From Nocardia otitidiscaviarum NBRC 14405 (GTDB taxonomy: Bacteria; Actinomycetota; Actinomycetes; Mycobacteriales; Mycobacteriaceae): 61,375 nt of DNA. The notes beneath the pieces were generated by a model. The model did not search any database. It was not told the DNA's origin and saw only the letters and a program-made list of their open reading frames with translations. Shown piece after piece: positions 9,012-17,805 of this stretch. The DNA lies in contig NZ_BAGD01000095.1 in NCBI RefSeq assembly GCF_000308635.1, positions 1 through 61,375 on the forward strand, in the 5' to 3' direction. The stretch's first letter is position 1. The number at the start of each line of letters is the position of its first letter. Made by a program: the position numbers and the translations under genes.

Positions 9012-9908
9012 CTAATGGGGCCGGTCCGGGAGGGGGCCGGTGGTGAGGATGTCGGCTATCTCACGGACCAGGGGGTCGCGGGTGGCGGTGCGCCAGGCGG
9101 CGAGGTAGGTGATGCGCAGGGGGCCGGAACGCAGTGGGCGCCAGGCCAATCCGGGGGTTCCGGCGGTGCGGCCGGAGCCGAGGCCGATGGCGTCGGGGCG
9201 CAGTGGGAGCAGGGACAGCATTTGGGCGTGACTGAGGGCGCTGTCGCTGAGCACCACGTCCGCGCCGCGCTCGCGCAGTTGGCGCAGCAGGTCGTCGTGC
9301 AGTTCGGGGGCGGAGGCGCGGGCGAACAGGATCAGTTCGAAGCCGGACAGGGCGGTGGGGTCGATGGCGTCGTGGGCGGCGAGGGGGTGGGCGGCGGACA
9401 TGAGCACGCCGAGTTCCTCCTCGATGACGTGCGCCTGGGTGAGGTGCGGTGGCAGCGACGCCGGGCCGCGCAGCACCGCCAGATCCACCTCGTCCTGATC
9501 GACCAGGCGCACCTGTTCGGCGGAGGTCCCCGTGGTCAATGCCACTCGCAGGCCTGGTTTGTGGGCACGCAGCAACGCCTCCATGCGAGCCGACAGTCCG
9601 AACGGCGCACCGTTGACCACGCCGAGCCGGAAGGCCGCGTCCGCCCGCACGGCCGCGCGGGTGCGGCGCACCGCGCCGTCGGCCGCCGCCAGTACCTCGC
9701 GCGCCGAGGCCAACAGCACCGCCCCGGCGGCGGTGAGCTCGACCCCCTGCGGCCCGCGCACCAGCAGCAGCCCGCCGACCTCGCGCTCGATGGCCCGGAT
9801 CTGCTGGCTCAGCGTCGGCGTCGAGATGAACAACCGCTCCGCCGCCCGCCGAAAATGCAACTCCTCCGCCACGGCGACGAAATACCGTAACTGCCGCAAC
9901 TCCACCAC
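9012..9908 (-). CDS. LysR-family transcriptional regulator
   Basis: A 298-residue regulator. The N-terminal winged HTH (ELRQLRYFVAVAEELHFRRAAERL, then TPTLSQQIRAIE) is a textbook LysR DNA-binding domain, followed by the type 2 periplasmic-binding-like effector domain (FRLGVVNGAPFGLSARM onward). The start is one of two tandem GTG codons at 9908/9905. Unlike most LysR genes it is not divergent from its neighbour but co-directional with the SDR gene, which may therefore be its target or co-operonic partner. The effector is unknown. Confidence 0.93.
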   Translation of the reverse strand: MVELRQLRYFVAVAEELHFRRAAERLFISTPTLSQQIRAIEREVGGLLLVRGPQGVELTAAGAVLLASAREVLAAADGAVRRTRAAVRADAAFRLGVVNGAPFGLSARMEALLRAHKPGLRVALTTGTSAEQVRLVDQDEVDLAVLRGPASLPPHLTQAHVIEEELGVLMSAAHPLAAHDAIDPTALSGFELILFARASAPELHDDLLRQLRERGADVVLSDSALSHAQMLSLLPLRPDAIGLGSGRTAGTPGLAWRPLRSGPLRITYLAAWRTATRDPLVREIADILTTGPLPDRPH

Positions 9909-10013
9909 ACCCGAACCCTAGCCACCCCGTCGCAGGAGGTGAACCGGCGACGAATCGGGCCGAGGCCACAAGCAGCGGGTCCGCGCGGTCGTGTGACGGA
10001 TGCCACCCGCCGC

Positions 10014-10838
10014 TCAGCAGACGGGGAAGTACTCCTCGAGTCCGACCGGCACCCCGTCGGCCCGCGCCTGCGCCCGGCACACGTCGTTGGGGAAGTACAC
10101 GTAGGTGGTCCACGGCGCACCATCCACCCGGCGCACCATCCGCTGACTGTCGCCCGGGATATCCCAGGCGATGACCGCCCAGGACCGGTCACAGTACGCC
10201 ACGCTGGGCGTGGCGGTGGTGAACGGCGGCCCCGCACCGAGATCGTGCACGATGGTCTGTGCGGCGCAGACCGGTTCGGGCGCCGGATCCTGGAATCGCA
10301 AGCTGCCGAACACGGTCTGGCCGTCGGACTCCACGAACAGCGTGTGCATCCCCTCGGGCACCGGGTCGGTTCCGGGTGGTGGATTCATGCCGAACCGGTA
10401 GCACCCCACCGGAACCGAGAAGGCGGCCTGCCCGTCGATTCCGGTGGTCGCGGTCCACCGCTCGGCCTCGGGTGTGCCCTCCGGCAGATCGTGGGCGAGT
10501 GGATCACAGGGCCGGAACAGCGCCAGTTCCACCGGAACATACGGAATCGCGGTGCCGGAGAGGCTGGCGGTCCGGATCACGACCGTGCCGCTGCCGCGCG
10601 GCGGCTCCGAATCCTGGGACGGCGTGACGGTGGTCCTCGGATCGGTCCGCGTCGCTGCGGGCGCGCTCGGATTCGTCACGCCCGGAACGACTGTCGGCCC
10701 GCCGGACGGCGGCGCTGTCACCGTCACCGTGGGGGCGGTGGTGCCGGGCGGTGGATCCGGTTCGGCGTTCTCACATGCCGTCACCGCCACCAACGCCCCG
10801 CCCAGCAGTACCGCCTGTAGGATTCGCCGCGTTCGCAT
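10014..10838 (-). CDS. Putative lipoprotein with Pro/Thr-rich linker
   Basis: 274 residues. The N-terminus has Arg residues, a hydrophobic stretch and a lipobox-like VTAC (Cys22), indicating a secreted lipoprotein. A Pro/Thr/Ser-rich linker runs to about residue 85. The folded part (TASLSGTAIPYVPVELALF) resembles a prealbumin-like beta-sandwich, and the C-terminal part contains paired Cys residues (YCDRSW, VCRAQ, FPVC) that may form disulfides. I do not recognise a named family. It lies downstream of the glycosyltransferase/debranching pair on the same strand, 62 bp away. Confidence 0.75.
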   Translation of the reverse strand: MRTRRILQAVLLGGALVAVTACENAEPDPPPGTTAPTVTVTAPPSGGPTVVPGVTNPSAPAATRTDPRTTVTPSQDSEPPRGSGTVVIRTASLSGTAIPYVPVELALFRPCDPLAHDLPEGTPEAERWTATTGIDGQAAFSVPVGCYRFGMNPPPGTDPVPEGMHTLFVESDGQTVFGSLRFQDPAPEPVCAAQTIVHDLGAGPPFTTATPSVAYCDRSWAVIAWDIPGDSQRMVRRVDGAPWTTYVYFPNDVCRAQARADGVPVGLEEYFPVC

Positions 10839-10900
10839 AGTCGTAGACCTCCGGTCGCATCATCCCGACATCGGGGATATCGGCTCCGGACCGGCTGCGA

Positions 10901-13045
10901 TTACCGCTGCTCATCCCCTAGTTCCTGGGGCGTGACAGGAGCGGCCCCGTCCTGGATCAGTTCCCAGTCCCCCGGCAGCCCTTCCACTGTGACCGAGGTT
11001 CCCTCGGCCTCGATGGTCACCGTCGCCGCGCCCAGGCGCAGATCCGCCAGCCGTACCCGCCCGGCCCGCTCGGGCAGGCGCGGGGTGACGGTGAGGGTGC
11101 GACGCGGCACATTGGGTGTGAGCCCGAGGAAGGAGCGCATGAGCAGCAGTGGCGCGGCGCTGGCCCACGCCTGCGGGGAGCAGGAGGTGGGATAGGGCAC
11201 CGGAGAACGGAATTCGGAGCGTCCGAAGCCGCAGTACAGCTCCGGCGGCCGCGCGCCGAAGCTCATGACGGCCTCGGTGAGTCCGCCCGCCAGCCGCTCG
11301 GCCAACTCCCATGCTCCGGGCAGGTGCCGGTAGCGCAGCAGTCCCGCGACGGCGATGGCGGTGTCGTGCGGCCACACCGAACCATTGTGGTAGCCCATGG
11401 GATTGAACCGCCGCATGGACGAGGACAGCGTGCGCAGCCCGAAACCGCTGTCCATATCGGCGTTTCCGAGATGTTCGATGAGCTGCGCGGCGCGTTCATC
11501 GGGCACGATTCCGGTCCACAGACAGTGCGCCACATTGCTGCCGAGCGCGTCGACCTGACGTTTGCCGCCGTCGAGTGCCATGGCGTACCAACCGGATCGG
11601 GGCAGCCAGAACGCATCGTCGAACCGCTCGCGCAGCTTCTCTGCCTCGGCCCGCAGCCGCGCGGCCCGCCCCTTCTCGCCGAAGGCTTCGGCCAGTTCGG
11701 CGCGGCCGAGCTTGGCGGCGTAGGTGTAGGCCTGCACCTCGCACAGCGCGATGGGCGGTTCGGCGAGGTGTCCGTCGGCGAAACTGATCGAGTCCCAGCT
11801 GTCCTTCCAGCCCTGGTTGGCCAGGCCCCGATCGGTTTTGCGGCGGTACTCGACAAACCCGTCGCCGTCGCTGTCGCCGAAGCGGTCGATCCATTCCAGG
11901 GCGGCGTCGGCGGCGGGCAGCAGTTCGCGGATGGCGGACTCCTCCACGCCCCAGCGCCAGCATTCGGCGAGCAGCATGACGAACAGCGGGGTGGCGTCGG
12001 CGGTACCGAAGTACACGGTGCCGCCGAGCACCTGGTCGCCGCCGGGTCCGTGCCGCATCTCGTGCATGATGCGGCCGGGCTCCTCCTCGGTGACCGGATC
12101 CACCTGGGTGCCTTGCAGTTTCGCGAGCTGGCGCAGGGTGCCCAGCGCCAGGTCGGAGTCCAGCAGCAACGCCATCCAGGAGGTGAGCAGACTGTCGCGG
12201 CCGAACAGCGCCATGAACCACGGCGCGCCCGCCGCCACGTACGCGGTGCCGTCGGCCGGATCGTCCATCCGCAGCGCACCGAGATCGCTCTCGGTGCGCT
12301 GCAGGACGGCGGTCAGGCCGACGTCACCGGTGGTGAGCCGGGTGGCGGTGGCCCGCCACTGGCGAATCTTGTTGGTGGGGCTGTCCTCGTCGTCCGCGGT
12401 GAGGTTCATCGGCACCGCGCGGTGCTCCAGGATCGGCTGGCACAGCACCACCGTCTGCCAGGTGCCGCGGCGGGGTACGACGATCCGCCAGCTCATGGTG
12501 CCGAGCTGGACGACCGGGTCTCCGGTCGCGGTCACCGTGAGACCGCGACCGGAGTCCTTGCGATCGGTGAGGTGCAGGGCGCTGTCGGAGATGTTGAGTT
12601 CACATCCGCCGCCATCGACCCGCCCCGCCTTGACCGCGAACAGATCCGCGAAATCGGAGTCGGCGGTGAGCGTGAGGGTCATGGCGGTGTCCTCGTCGCC
12701 GAGGTTGTGCACCACGATCTTCTCGCGCATGCCGTCACCGATCATCCGCTTGCGCAGTACCAGCACGGTGGCGTCGGCCACGCCGGGCCGCGGCTGTTTC
12801 CGCGCGACGAACCGTGCCCGGAACGCTTCCGGCATCATGACCGAAAGCTGTTCCGGGGCATGGCCGTCGAGCCGGAGCTCCCAGCGGGCCAGGACGCGGG
12901 CGTCCCGGTAGAACAGGCCCTGCGAAGTGCCCGCGTGGATATCGCCGAGTTGGTCCGACAGACAGAAGGTGCTCGCCTCGACCATGGTCACGATGCCGCC
13001 GTGACCATCGGCGATCGGGGGCTGACCGGCGTTGAAGATACTCAT
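10901..13045 (-). CDS. Amylo-alpha-1,6-glucosidase / glycogen debranching-like protein
   Basis: 714 residues. An N-terminal glycogen-debranching beta domain (FCLSDQLGDIHAGTSQGLFYRDARVL, residues ~27-55) precedes an (alpha/alpha)6-barrel with GAPWFMALFGRDSLLTSWM, GLANQGWKDSWDSISFADG and YHNGSVWPHDTAIAV, followed by a small beta domain. The acidic residues in the GRDSLL and GWKDSWD motifs are the likely catalytic region. The substrate is probably an alpha-glucan or glucosylated compound. The ATG overlaps the stop of the upstream glycosyltransferase gene (ATGA), so the two are translationally coupled and probably act on the same glycan or osmolyte. Confidence 0.88.
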   Translation of the reverse strand: MSIFNAGQPPIADGHGGIVTMVEASTFCLSDQLGDIHAGTSQGLFYRDARVLARWELRLDGHAPEQLSVMMPEAFRARFVARKQPRPGVADATVLVLRKRMIGDGMREKIVVHNLGDEDTAMTLTLTADSDFADLFAVKAGRVDGGGCELNISDSALHLTDRKDSGRGLTVTATGDPVVQLGTMSWRIVVPRRGTWQTVVLCQPILEHRAVPMNLTADDEDSPTNKIRQWRATATRLTTGDVGLTAVLQRTESDLGALRMDDPADGTAYVAAGAPWFMALFGRDSLLTSWMALLLDSDLALGTLRQLAKLQGTQVDPVTEEEPGRIMHEMRHGPGGDQVLGGTVYFGTADATPLFVMLLAECWRWGVEESAIRELLPAADAALEWIDRFGDSDGDGFVEYRRKTDRGLANQGWKDSWDSISFADGHLAEPPIALCEVQAYTYAAKLGRAELAEAFGEKGRAARLRAEAEKLRERFDDAFWLPRSGWYAMALDGGKRQVDALGSNVAHCLWTGIVPDERAAQLIEHLGNADMDSGFGLRTLSSSMRRFNPMGYHNGSVWPHDTAIAVAGLLRYRHLPGAWELAERLAGGLTEAVMSFGARPPELYCGFGRSEFRSPVPYPTSCSPQAWASAAPLLLMRSFLGLTPNVPRRTLTVTPRLPERAGRVRLADLRLGAATVTIEAEGTSVTVEGLPGDWELIQDGAAPVTPQELGDEQR

Positions 13046-14331
13046 TGCGGGCTGCGCACCGCCCCGCTGACCGCCGCCGTACCCAGCACGGTCGGGGTCG
13101 CCAACCGCTGTTCGGGTACGAGGATCGGCATGGCTTCGGCCTCGACCCGACGCCCGGCCGCGACCCGCTCAGCCGCGACCCGTGCGGCCACGGCACGGCG
13201 GTAGGCCGTCTCGTAGCCGGACGCGAGCCGGTCGGAGGCGAACAGCCGCTCCACCCGCTCCCGGCAGGCGTAGGGGTCGATTTCGTCGGCCCGCGCGATG
13301 AATTCGGGCAGCTGCTCCGGATCGTCGCAGATGAAGCCGGTGACACCGTGTTCGATCACCTCGTCGACCGCGCCGCCGCGCAGCGCGATGACGGGGGTGC
13401 CGCACACCATGGCCTCGATCATGACGATGCCGAAGGGCTCCTCCCAGCGGATCGGGAAGAGCAGGCAGCGCGCGCCCGCCAGCAGATGCCGCTTGGCGAC
13501 CGCGTCCGCCTCACCGAAGACGTCGTCGCCGTCGGCGAGCAGTGGTCGGACGGCCTCCTCGAAATACTTCTTCTCGGGCGGCTCGTTGCACTTGCCCGCC
13601 AGCACCAGGCGCAGTCCGGCCGCGTGTGCGGCATCGAGCGCCAGATGCGGTCCCTTGTACGGCGCGTACCGGCCGAGGAACAGCGCGTAATCCTGCTTCT
13701 CGGTGCGGAACGGCCATTCTTCCGGCCGAATCGCATTGTGTACGCGGGCAATCCAATTCAGATCCGGCACCAATTCGCGCTGCCGGTCGCTGATGGCGAC
13801 CAACTGCACGTCCTGGTCGAAGGACCGATAGTACTCGTGCATGTCCGGGTCGACCGGACCGTGCACGGTGACCACCGTCGGAATACCGAGCGTGCGATAC
13901 GCCGCGGCGTTCAGCGGACCGGCGAAAGTGTGGTCGTGCACGATATCGACGGAGTCTTCTCCGTTCAATTCCATGATGACGCGTAAAGCCTTCATGGCAT
14001 GCACGATCTCAGGATACGGCTCGCCGAGCCGATGCGCCTGAATTTCATTCCAAACCGGGATGAATCGGGCCTTGGTACCTGGCCGACCTGCACCGATGAG
14101 GGTCACTCGATGTCCACGATCCACGAGTTCATCGGCCAGTGTCGCCACTATCGCCTCGACGCCGCCATACCCTGCCGGTGGGATATCGAAATACGGCGGA
14201 GCCACCATGACGATATTCAACGGCCTGTCCGGGCCGGTGCCCGAACCGGGCGAAACCGCCCTGGCCGAACGTACGAAATCGAAAATGGTGGCGGGATAAT
14301 CCTCGTCGGATTCCGGCTCCTCGAAACTCAT
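13042..14331 (-). CDS. Glycosyltransferase family 4
   Basis: A 429-residue GT-B fold retaining glycosyltransferase. The N-terminal domain has the family glycine motif (PAGYGGVEAIVATLADEL, about residues 48-65) and HDHTFAGP. The C-terminal domain has the nucleotide-sugar motif EEPFGIVMIEAMVCGTPVIA with the Ex7E pair. No signal or membrane segment is seen. The ATG at 14331 was chosen because AGGAGG lies seven bases upstream; an in-frame ATG 14 codons earlier lacks a site. Its stop overlaps the start of the debranching-like gene by 4 bp. Donor and acceptor cannot be told from sequence. Confidence 0.9.
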   Translation of the reverse strand: MSFEEPESDEDYPATIFDFVRSARAVSPGSGTGPDRPLNIVMVAPPYFDIPPAGYGGVEAIVATLADELVDRGHRVTLIGAGRPGTKARFIPVWNEIQAHRLGEPYPEIVHAMKALRVIMELNGEDSVDIVHDHTFAGPLNAAAYRTLGIPTVVTVHGPVDPDMHEYYRSFDQDVQLVAISDRQRELVPDLNWIARVHNAIRPEEWPFRTEKQDYALFLGRYAPYKGPHLALDAAHAAGLRLVLAGKCNEPPEKKYFEEAVRPLLADGDDVFGEADAVAKRHLLAGARCLLFPIRWEEPFGIVMIEAMVCGTPVIALRGGAVDEVIEHGVTGFICDDPEQLPEFIARADEIDPYACRERVERLFASDRLASGYETAYRRAVAARVAAERVAAGRRVEAEAMPILVPEQRLATPTVLGTAAVSGAVRSPQ

Positions 14332-14420
14332 TCCAAGCCTCCTCATTGAGGTGAATGACTCCGCGTAGCACATTCCACCAATGCGCGGAACTCAAACCTC
14401 TACGAGGTGGCGGGCCGGAT

Positions 14421-15356
14421 TCAAAGGTTAGCCGGTCGCACGACCATGACCGAAGAGGCGCGTTTGCCGCTTTCCTGAAGCAGGGCGATGGCCCGACCGG
14501 AGGGGTCGATGGCGGCGTAAACACCTGAGAGACCGACCGGTTCGAGCCAGCGGCCATTGCGCAGATCCTCAGCCTGCCGTTCGTCGATCGCACGCACCGG
14601 GAACGCGGTCCGGGCGGCGGCATCGACATCCAGGCTCAGCAACGGCTCCTCCGCCTCGGCCGCCGCGGTCAACTCCGCCAGGGTGCGCGCGTGTTCGAGG
14701 GTGAACGGCCCGACGCGGGTGCGGCGCAGCGCGGTCAGATGCCCGCCCACGCCCAGCCGCGCGCCGAGATCGCGAGCCAGCGCCCGCACATAGGTGCCCG
14801 AGGAGCATTCGACCTCGACGTCCAGGTCCACGAACCGCCCGCCCTCGCCGTCGACCTCCCGGCGCGCCAGCACGTCGAACCGGCTGACGGTGACCGGACG
14901 CGCGGCCAACTGGACGTCCTCCCCCGCGCGGGCGCGGGCGTAGGCGCGTTCGCCATTGACCTTGATGGCGCTCACGGTGGCAGGCACCTGCTGGATGTCG
15001 CCGGTCAATGCCGCCACGCCGGAGGCGATTTCGGCATCGGTGAGATGTCCGGCGGCGGTGGTCGCGGTGACCTCGCCCTCGGCGTCGTCGGTGACGGTGG
15101 ACTGCCCGAGCCGGATGGTGGCGGTGTAGGCCTTGGTGGTCAGGGTGAGCAGGCCCAGCATCTTGGTGGCCCGTTCCACGCCGAGCACCAGCACCCCGGT
15201 GGCCATCGGGTCGAGGGTGCCCGCGTGCCCGACCTTCTTGGTGCGCAGCAGCCGTCGGGCCTTGGCGACCACGTCGTGACTGGTCCAGCCGCCGTCCTTG
15301 TCCACGATCAGCAGGCCGCCGAGCGCGTCCACGACCGGGGTTCGCTTCTCACCCAT
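14421..15356 (-). CDS. truB: tRNA pseudouridine(55) synthase TruB
   Basis: A 311-residue enzyme that converts U55 of tRNA to pseudouridine. The catalytic Asp lies in HAGTLDPMATGVL (about residues 44-56). Other family blocks are GLLIVDKDGGWTSHDVV at the N-terminus, KAYTATIRLG, QQVPATVSAIKVNGERAYARARAG and SSGTYVRALARDLG, followed by a C-terminal PUA-like region. It sits 6 bp downstream of pptT, so the two are probably cotranscribed, as in mycobacteria (Rv2793c-Rv2794c). Confidence 0.96.
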   Translation of the reverse strand: MGEKRTPVVDALGGLLIVDKDGGWTSHDVVAKARRLLRTKKVGHAGTLDPMATGVLVLGVERATKMLGLLTLTTKAYTATIRLGQSTVTDDAEGEVTATTAAGHLTDAEIASGVAALTGDIQQVPATVSAIKVNGERAYARARAGEDVQLAARPVTVSRFDVLARREVDGEGGRFVDLDVEVECSSGTYVRALARDLGARLGVGGHLTALRRTRVGPFTLEHARTLAELTAAAEAEEPLLSLDVDAAARTAFPVRAIDERQAEDLRNGRWLEPVGLSGVYAAIDPSGRAIALLQESGKRASSVMVVRPANL

Positions 15357-15362
15357 ACGGTC

Positions 15363-16037
15363 TCAGCCCTCCACGATCGCGGTCAGGATGAGGCCGTCGG
15401 CGATGAGCCAGCGGCCGTCGAACGAGGTCAGCGGCGATCCGCCGTCGGTGGTGTGGCCGGGGACCAGCAGTTCGCTGCGGAAGGTGCCCGCCCCGCCGCC
15501 GTCGGACTCCTCGTCCACGGTGAAGGTGATGTGTGCGTCCTCGAAGCCCAGCCAGCGCGCGGTGAGCGGGTACCAGACCTTGTAGGTGGCCTCCTTGGCA
15601 CAGAACAGCAGGCGGTCCAGGTGCAGGTCCGTGCCGGGCAGCGCGGCGGCCAGCCAGGAGCGTTCCGCGGGCAGGCTGACCGAGTCCAGGACGCCGTCGG
15701 GCAGTGCGCCGTGCGGTTCGGCGTCGATGCCGACCGAGCGGAAGCGCAGTTTGTGCGCGAGCGCCGCGGCGCGGTAGCCGTCGCAGTGGGTGAGGCTGCC
15801 GACGACGCCGCGCGGCCAGATGGGCGCGCCCATCTCCCCCTTGCCGATGGCGACGGCGGGTTCGCCGAGTGCGGCCAGGGCTTGGCGGGCACAGTGGCGG
15901 GCGCCGATGAAATCGCGCCGCCGCTTCTCCACCGCCTTGGCGATGAGATGCTCCTCGCCGGGGTGCGCCTTCAACTCCGGCGGGTACGCCAGCAGTTCGG
16001 CCGCGGCGACCCCGGTGGGCAGAATTCTGCCGATCAA
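15363..16037 (-). CDS. pptT: 4'-phosphopantetheinyl transferase (PptT / Npt type)
   Basis: A 224-residue Sfp-type transferase that moves phosphopantetheine from CoA to a Ser of carrier domains in polyketide, peptide and fatty-acid-related enzymes. The Mg-binding and catalytic motifs are RSVGIDAEPH and FCAKEATYKVWYPLT; the N-terminal RRRDFIGARHCARQAL and GVVGSLTHCDGYRAAA are also diagnostic. It is very close to Nocardia Npt, the enzyme known to activate carboxylic acid reductase, and a CAR gene lies at 52.8-56.3 kb in this window. The start at 16037 is a TTG with GAGGGG upstream; the protein then begins MIGRILPTG, as expected for the family. Confidence 0.95.
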   Translation of the reverse strand: MIGRILPTGVAAAELLAYPPELKAHPGEEHLIAKAVEKRRRDFIGARHCARQALAALGEPAVAIGKGEMGAPIWPRGVVGSLTHCDGYRAAALAHKLRFRSVGIDAEPHGALPDGVLDSVSLPAERSWLAAALPGTDLHLDRLLFCAKEATYKVWYPLTARWLGFEDAHITFTVDEESDGGGAGTFRSELLVPGHTTDGGSPLTSFDGRWLIADGLILTAIVEG

Positions 16038-16258
16038 ACGCGCCGACCCCTCGGTCGCTGCTGCCCGGTGTTCGATGACCGCCTCCTGCTCGTGATCGTT
16101 GCGTCACGAGCCTATCCCGCCGCCCCGGGCGCGCGACCGGGCGATCCGTTCGGCACACCGACACCCATTGGTTGCTACGATGTTGCTGATTCATATCCGC
16201 ACGCAGTCCAGCACTTTCCGCGGCGCGTCCACGCGACCGCGGGGCAGGAGGGTGAGGT
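16038..16258. promoter_or_regulatory. Divergent region between pptT and the Mo-hydroxylase operon
   Basis: A 221-bp interval separating pptT (minus) from the molybdenum hydroxylase operon (plus). It must hold both promoters. A GGAGG ribosome binding site lies at its right end. I see no clear operator or hairpin. Confidence 0.35.
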
Positions 16259-16798
16259 ATGACCGTCGAGCCGTCGACCAGCCGGTCCACCGCGGAACCG
16301 GCCGAATTCATCGGGCCGTCCCGCATCATGACCACGCTGCACATCAATGGGCACGACTGCTACGCGGTGCTGGAGCCGCGCACCAGCCTGCTGGACGCGC
16401 TGCGCGAGCACCTCCAGCTCACCGGCACCAAGAAGGGCTGCGATCAGGGCGGCTGCGGGGCGTGCACGGTGTGGATCGACAATCGCCGGGTGCTGGCCTG
16501 CCTCACCCTGGCGCTGGCGGCGGAGGGCCGCGAGATCACCACCATCGAGGGCGTCGCCGACGGCGAGAACCTGCATCCGGTGCAGCGGGCCTTCCTGGCG
16601 GCCGACGGATTCCAGTGCGGGTACTGCACTCCCGGGCAGATCATGTCGGCCATCAAATGCATCGAGGAGGGCCACGCCGAATCCGATACCGAGATCGCGG
16701 AGTGGATGAGCGGCAATATCTGCCGCTGCGCGGCCTACCAGAACATTCGCGACGCGGTGCGCATCGGCCGCGACGCCATGCGCGGGGGTGCGCGGTGA
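16259..16798 (+). CDS. Molybdenum hydroxylase, [2Fe-2S] subunit (PaoA-like)
   Basis: 179 residues. The plant-type ferredoxin cluster motif (KGCDQGGCGACTVWID...LAC, about residues 60-81) is followed by the second helical cluster domain (QCGYCTPGQIMS and NICRCAAYQNI). It carries electrons from the molybdenum subunit to the FAD subunit. An ATG with GGAGG upstream marks the start at 16259; an internal ATG at 16328 would give the more typical short N-terminus. No Tat signal is seen, so a cytosolic enzyme is likely, unlike E. coli PaoA. The stop overlaps the next gene by 4 bp. Confidence 0.93.
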   Translation: MTVEPSTSRSTAEPAEFIGPSRIMTTLHINGHDCYAVLEPRTSLLDALREHLQLTGTKKGCDQGGCGACTVWIDNRRVLACLTLALAAEGREITTIEGVADGENLHPVQRAFLAADGFQCGYCTPGQIMSAIKCIEEGHAESDTEIAEWMSGNICRCAAYQNIRDAVRIGRDAMRGGAR

Positions 16799-17805
16799 AA
16801 CCGATCGCCTATGCCCGCCCGCACAGCCTGGAGCAGGCCGTCACCACCGTCACCTCCCGGCCGAACACCGTATTCCTCGCGGGCGGAACGACTCTGGTGG
16901 ACCTGCTGCGCACCGGAGCCATGGAGCCGGACAATGTCGTCGACATCACCTGGCTGCCGCTCGGCGGCATCGAGCACACCACCGAGGGCGGGCTGCGCAT
17001 CGGCGCACTCGCCAGGTTGAGCGAGATCGCCGCGGATCCCGGTGTGGTGGAACGCTTCCCGTTCCTCTCGGTGGCGCTCTGGAAGGGTGCGTCGGCACAG
17101 CTGCGGAATATGGCCACCCTCGGCGGTAACCTCATGCAGAAGGTCCGCTGCGCGTACTTCCGCGAGCCCGGAACCGCCTGCAACAAGCGCGATCCGGGAT
17201 CGGGCTGCGCGGCGATCGACGGCATCCACCGGGGGCACGCCGTGCTCGGCACCAGTCCCCTGTGCTTCGCCACCCATCCCTCCGATGTGGCGATTCCGCT
17301 GGTCGCCCTGGACGCGACGGTGACGGTGTGGGGGCCGCGCGGGGAGCGGAGCATCGCCTTCGACGACTTCTTCCCGGAACCGGGTGAGACCCCGCACCTC
17401 GAACACCCGCTGGCCGACGACGAACTGATCACCCGCGTCGACGTGCCCGCACTGCCCTTCGCGCGGAATTCGCACTACCTCAAGGTGCGCGACCGCGAAT
17501 CCTACGAATTCGCCCTCGCCTCGGCGGCGGTGGCCATGAATGTGGCCGACGGGACCGTGGTGGATGTGCGCATCGGTCTCGGCGGGGTGGCGACGAAACC
17601 CTGGCGGGCACGGGTCGCCGAGGAGCTGCTCCTCGGCAAGCCCGCCACCACACCGAATTTCGCGCTGGCCGCGGCGGCGGAGCTGGAGGCGGCCGACGAT
17701 ACCCACCCGATGAATCGATTCAAGATCGAACTCGGCGCGCGCACCCTGGTGCGAGCCTTGGAAGCCGTTCGACCGCAGACGAATCCGCTGGGGGGCCAGC
17801 GATGA
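16795..17805 (+). CDS. Molybdenum hydroxylase, FAD subunit with extra Fe-S Cys motif (PaoB-like)
   Basis: 336 residues. The CO-dehydrogenase flavoprotein fold has the FAD motifs FLAGGTTLVDLL and ATLGGNLMQKVRC. Between them and the C-terminal domain lies a Cys-rich insertion (RCAYFREPGTACNKRDPGSGC, then the Cys in LGTSPLCFATH) like the insertion that binds a [4Fe-4S] cluster in PaoB/HcrB-type subunits. The start is GTG at 16795, overlapping the upstream stop (GTGA). The stop overlaps the next ATG by 4 bp, so all three subunits are translationally coupled. The substrate class is likely aldehydes or hydroxylated aromatics. Confidence 0.93.
   Translation: MKPIAYARPHSLEQAVTTVTSRPNTVFLAGGTTLVDLLRTGAMEPDNVVDITWLPLGGIEHTTEGGLRIGALARLSEIAADPGVVERFPFLSVALWKGASAQLRNMATLGGNLMQKVRCAYFREPGTACNKRDPGSGCAAIDGIHRGHAVLGTSPLCFATHPSDVAIPLVALDATVTVWGPRGERSIAFDDFFPEPGETPHLEHPLADDELITRVDVPALPFARNSHYLKVRDRESYEFALASAAVAMNVADGTVVDVRIGLGGVATKPWRARVAEELLLGKPATTPNFALAAAAELEAADDTHPMNRFKIELGARTLVRALEAVRPQTNPLGGQR

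Noticed and set aside
11324..13204. 626-codon plus-strand frame opposite the debranching-like gene
   Set aside because: Antisense shadow; the minus strand has clear family motifs and a coupled upstream gene.
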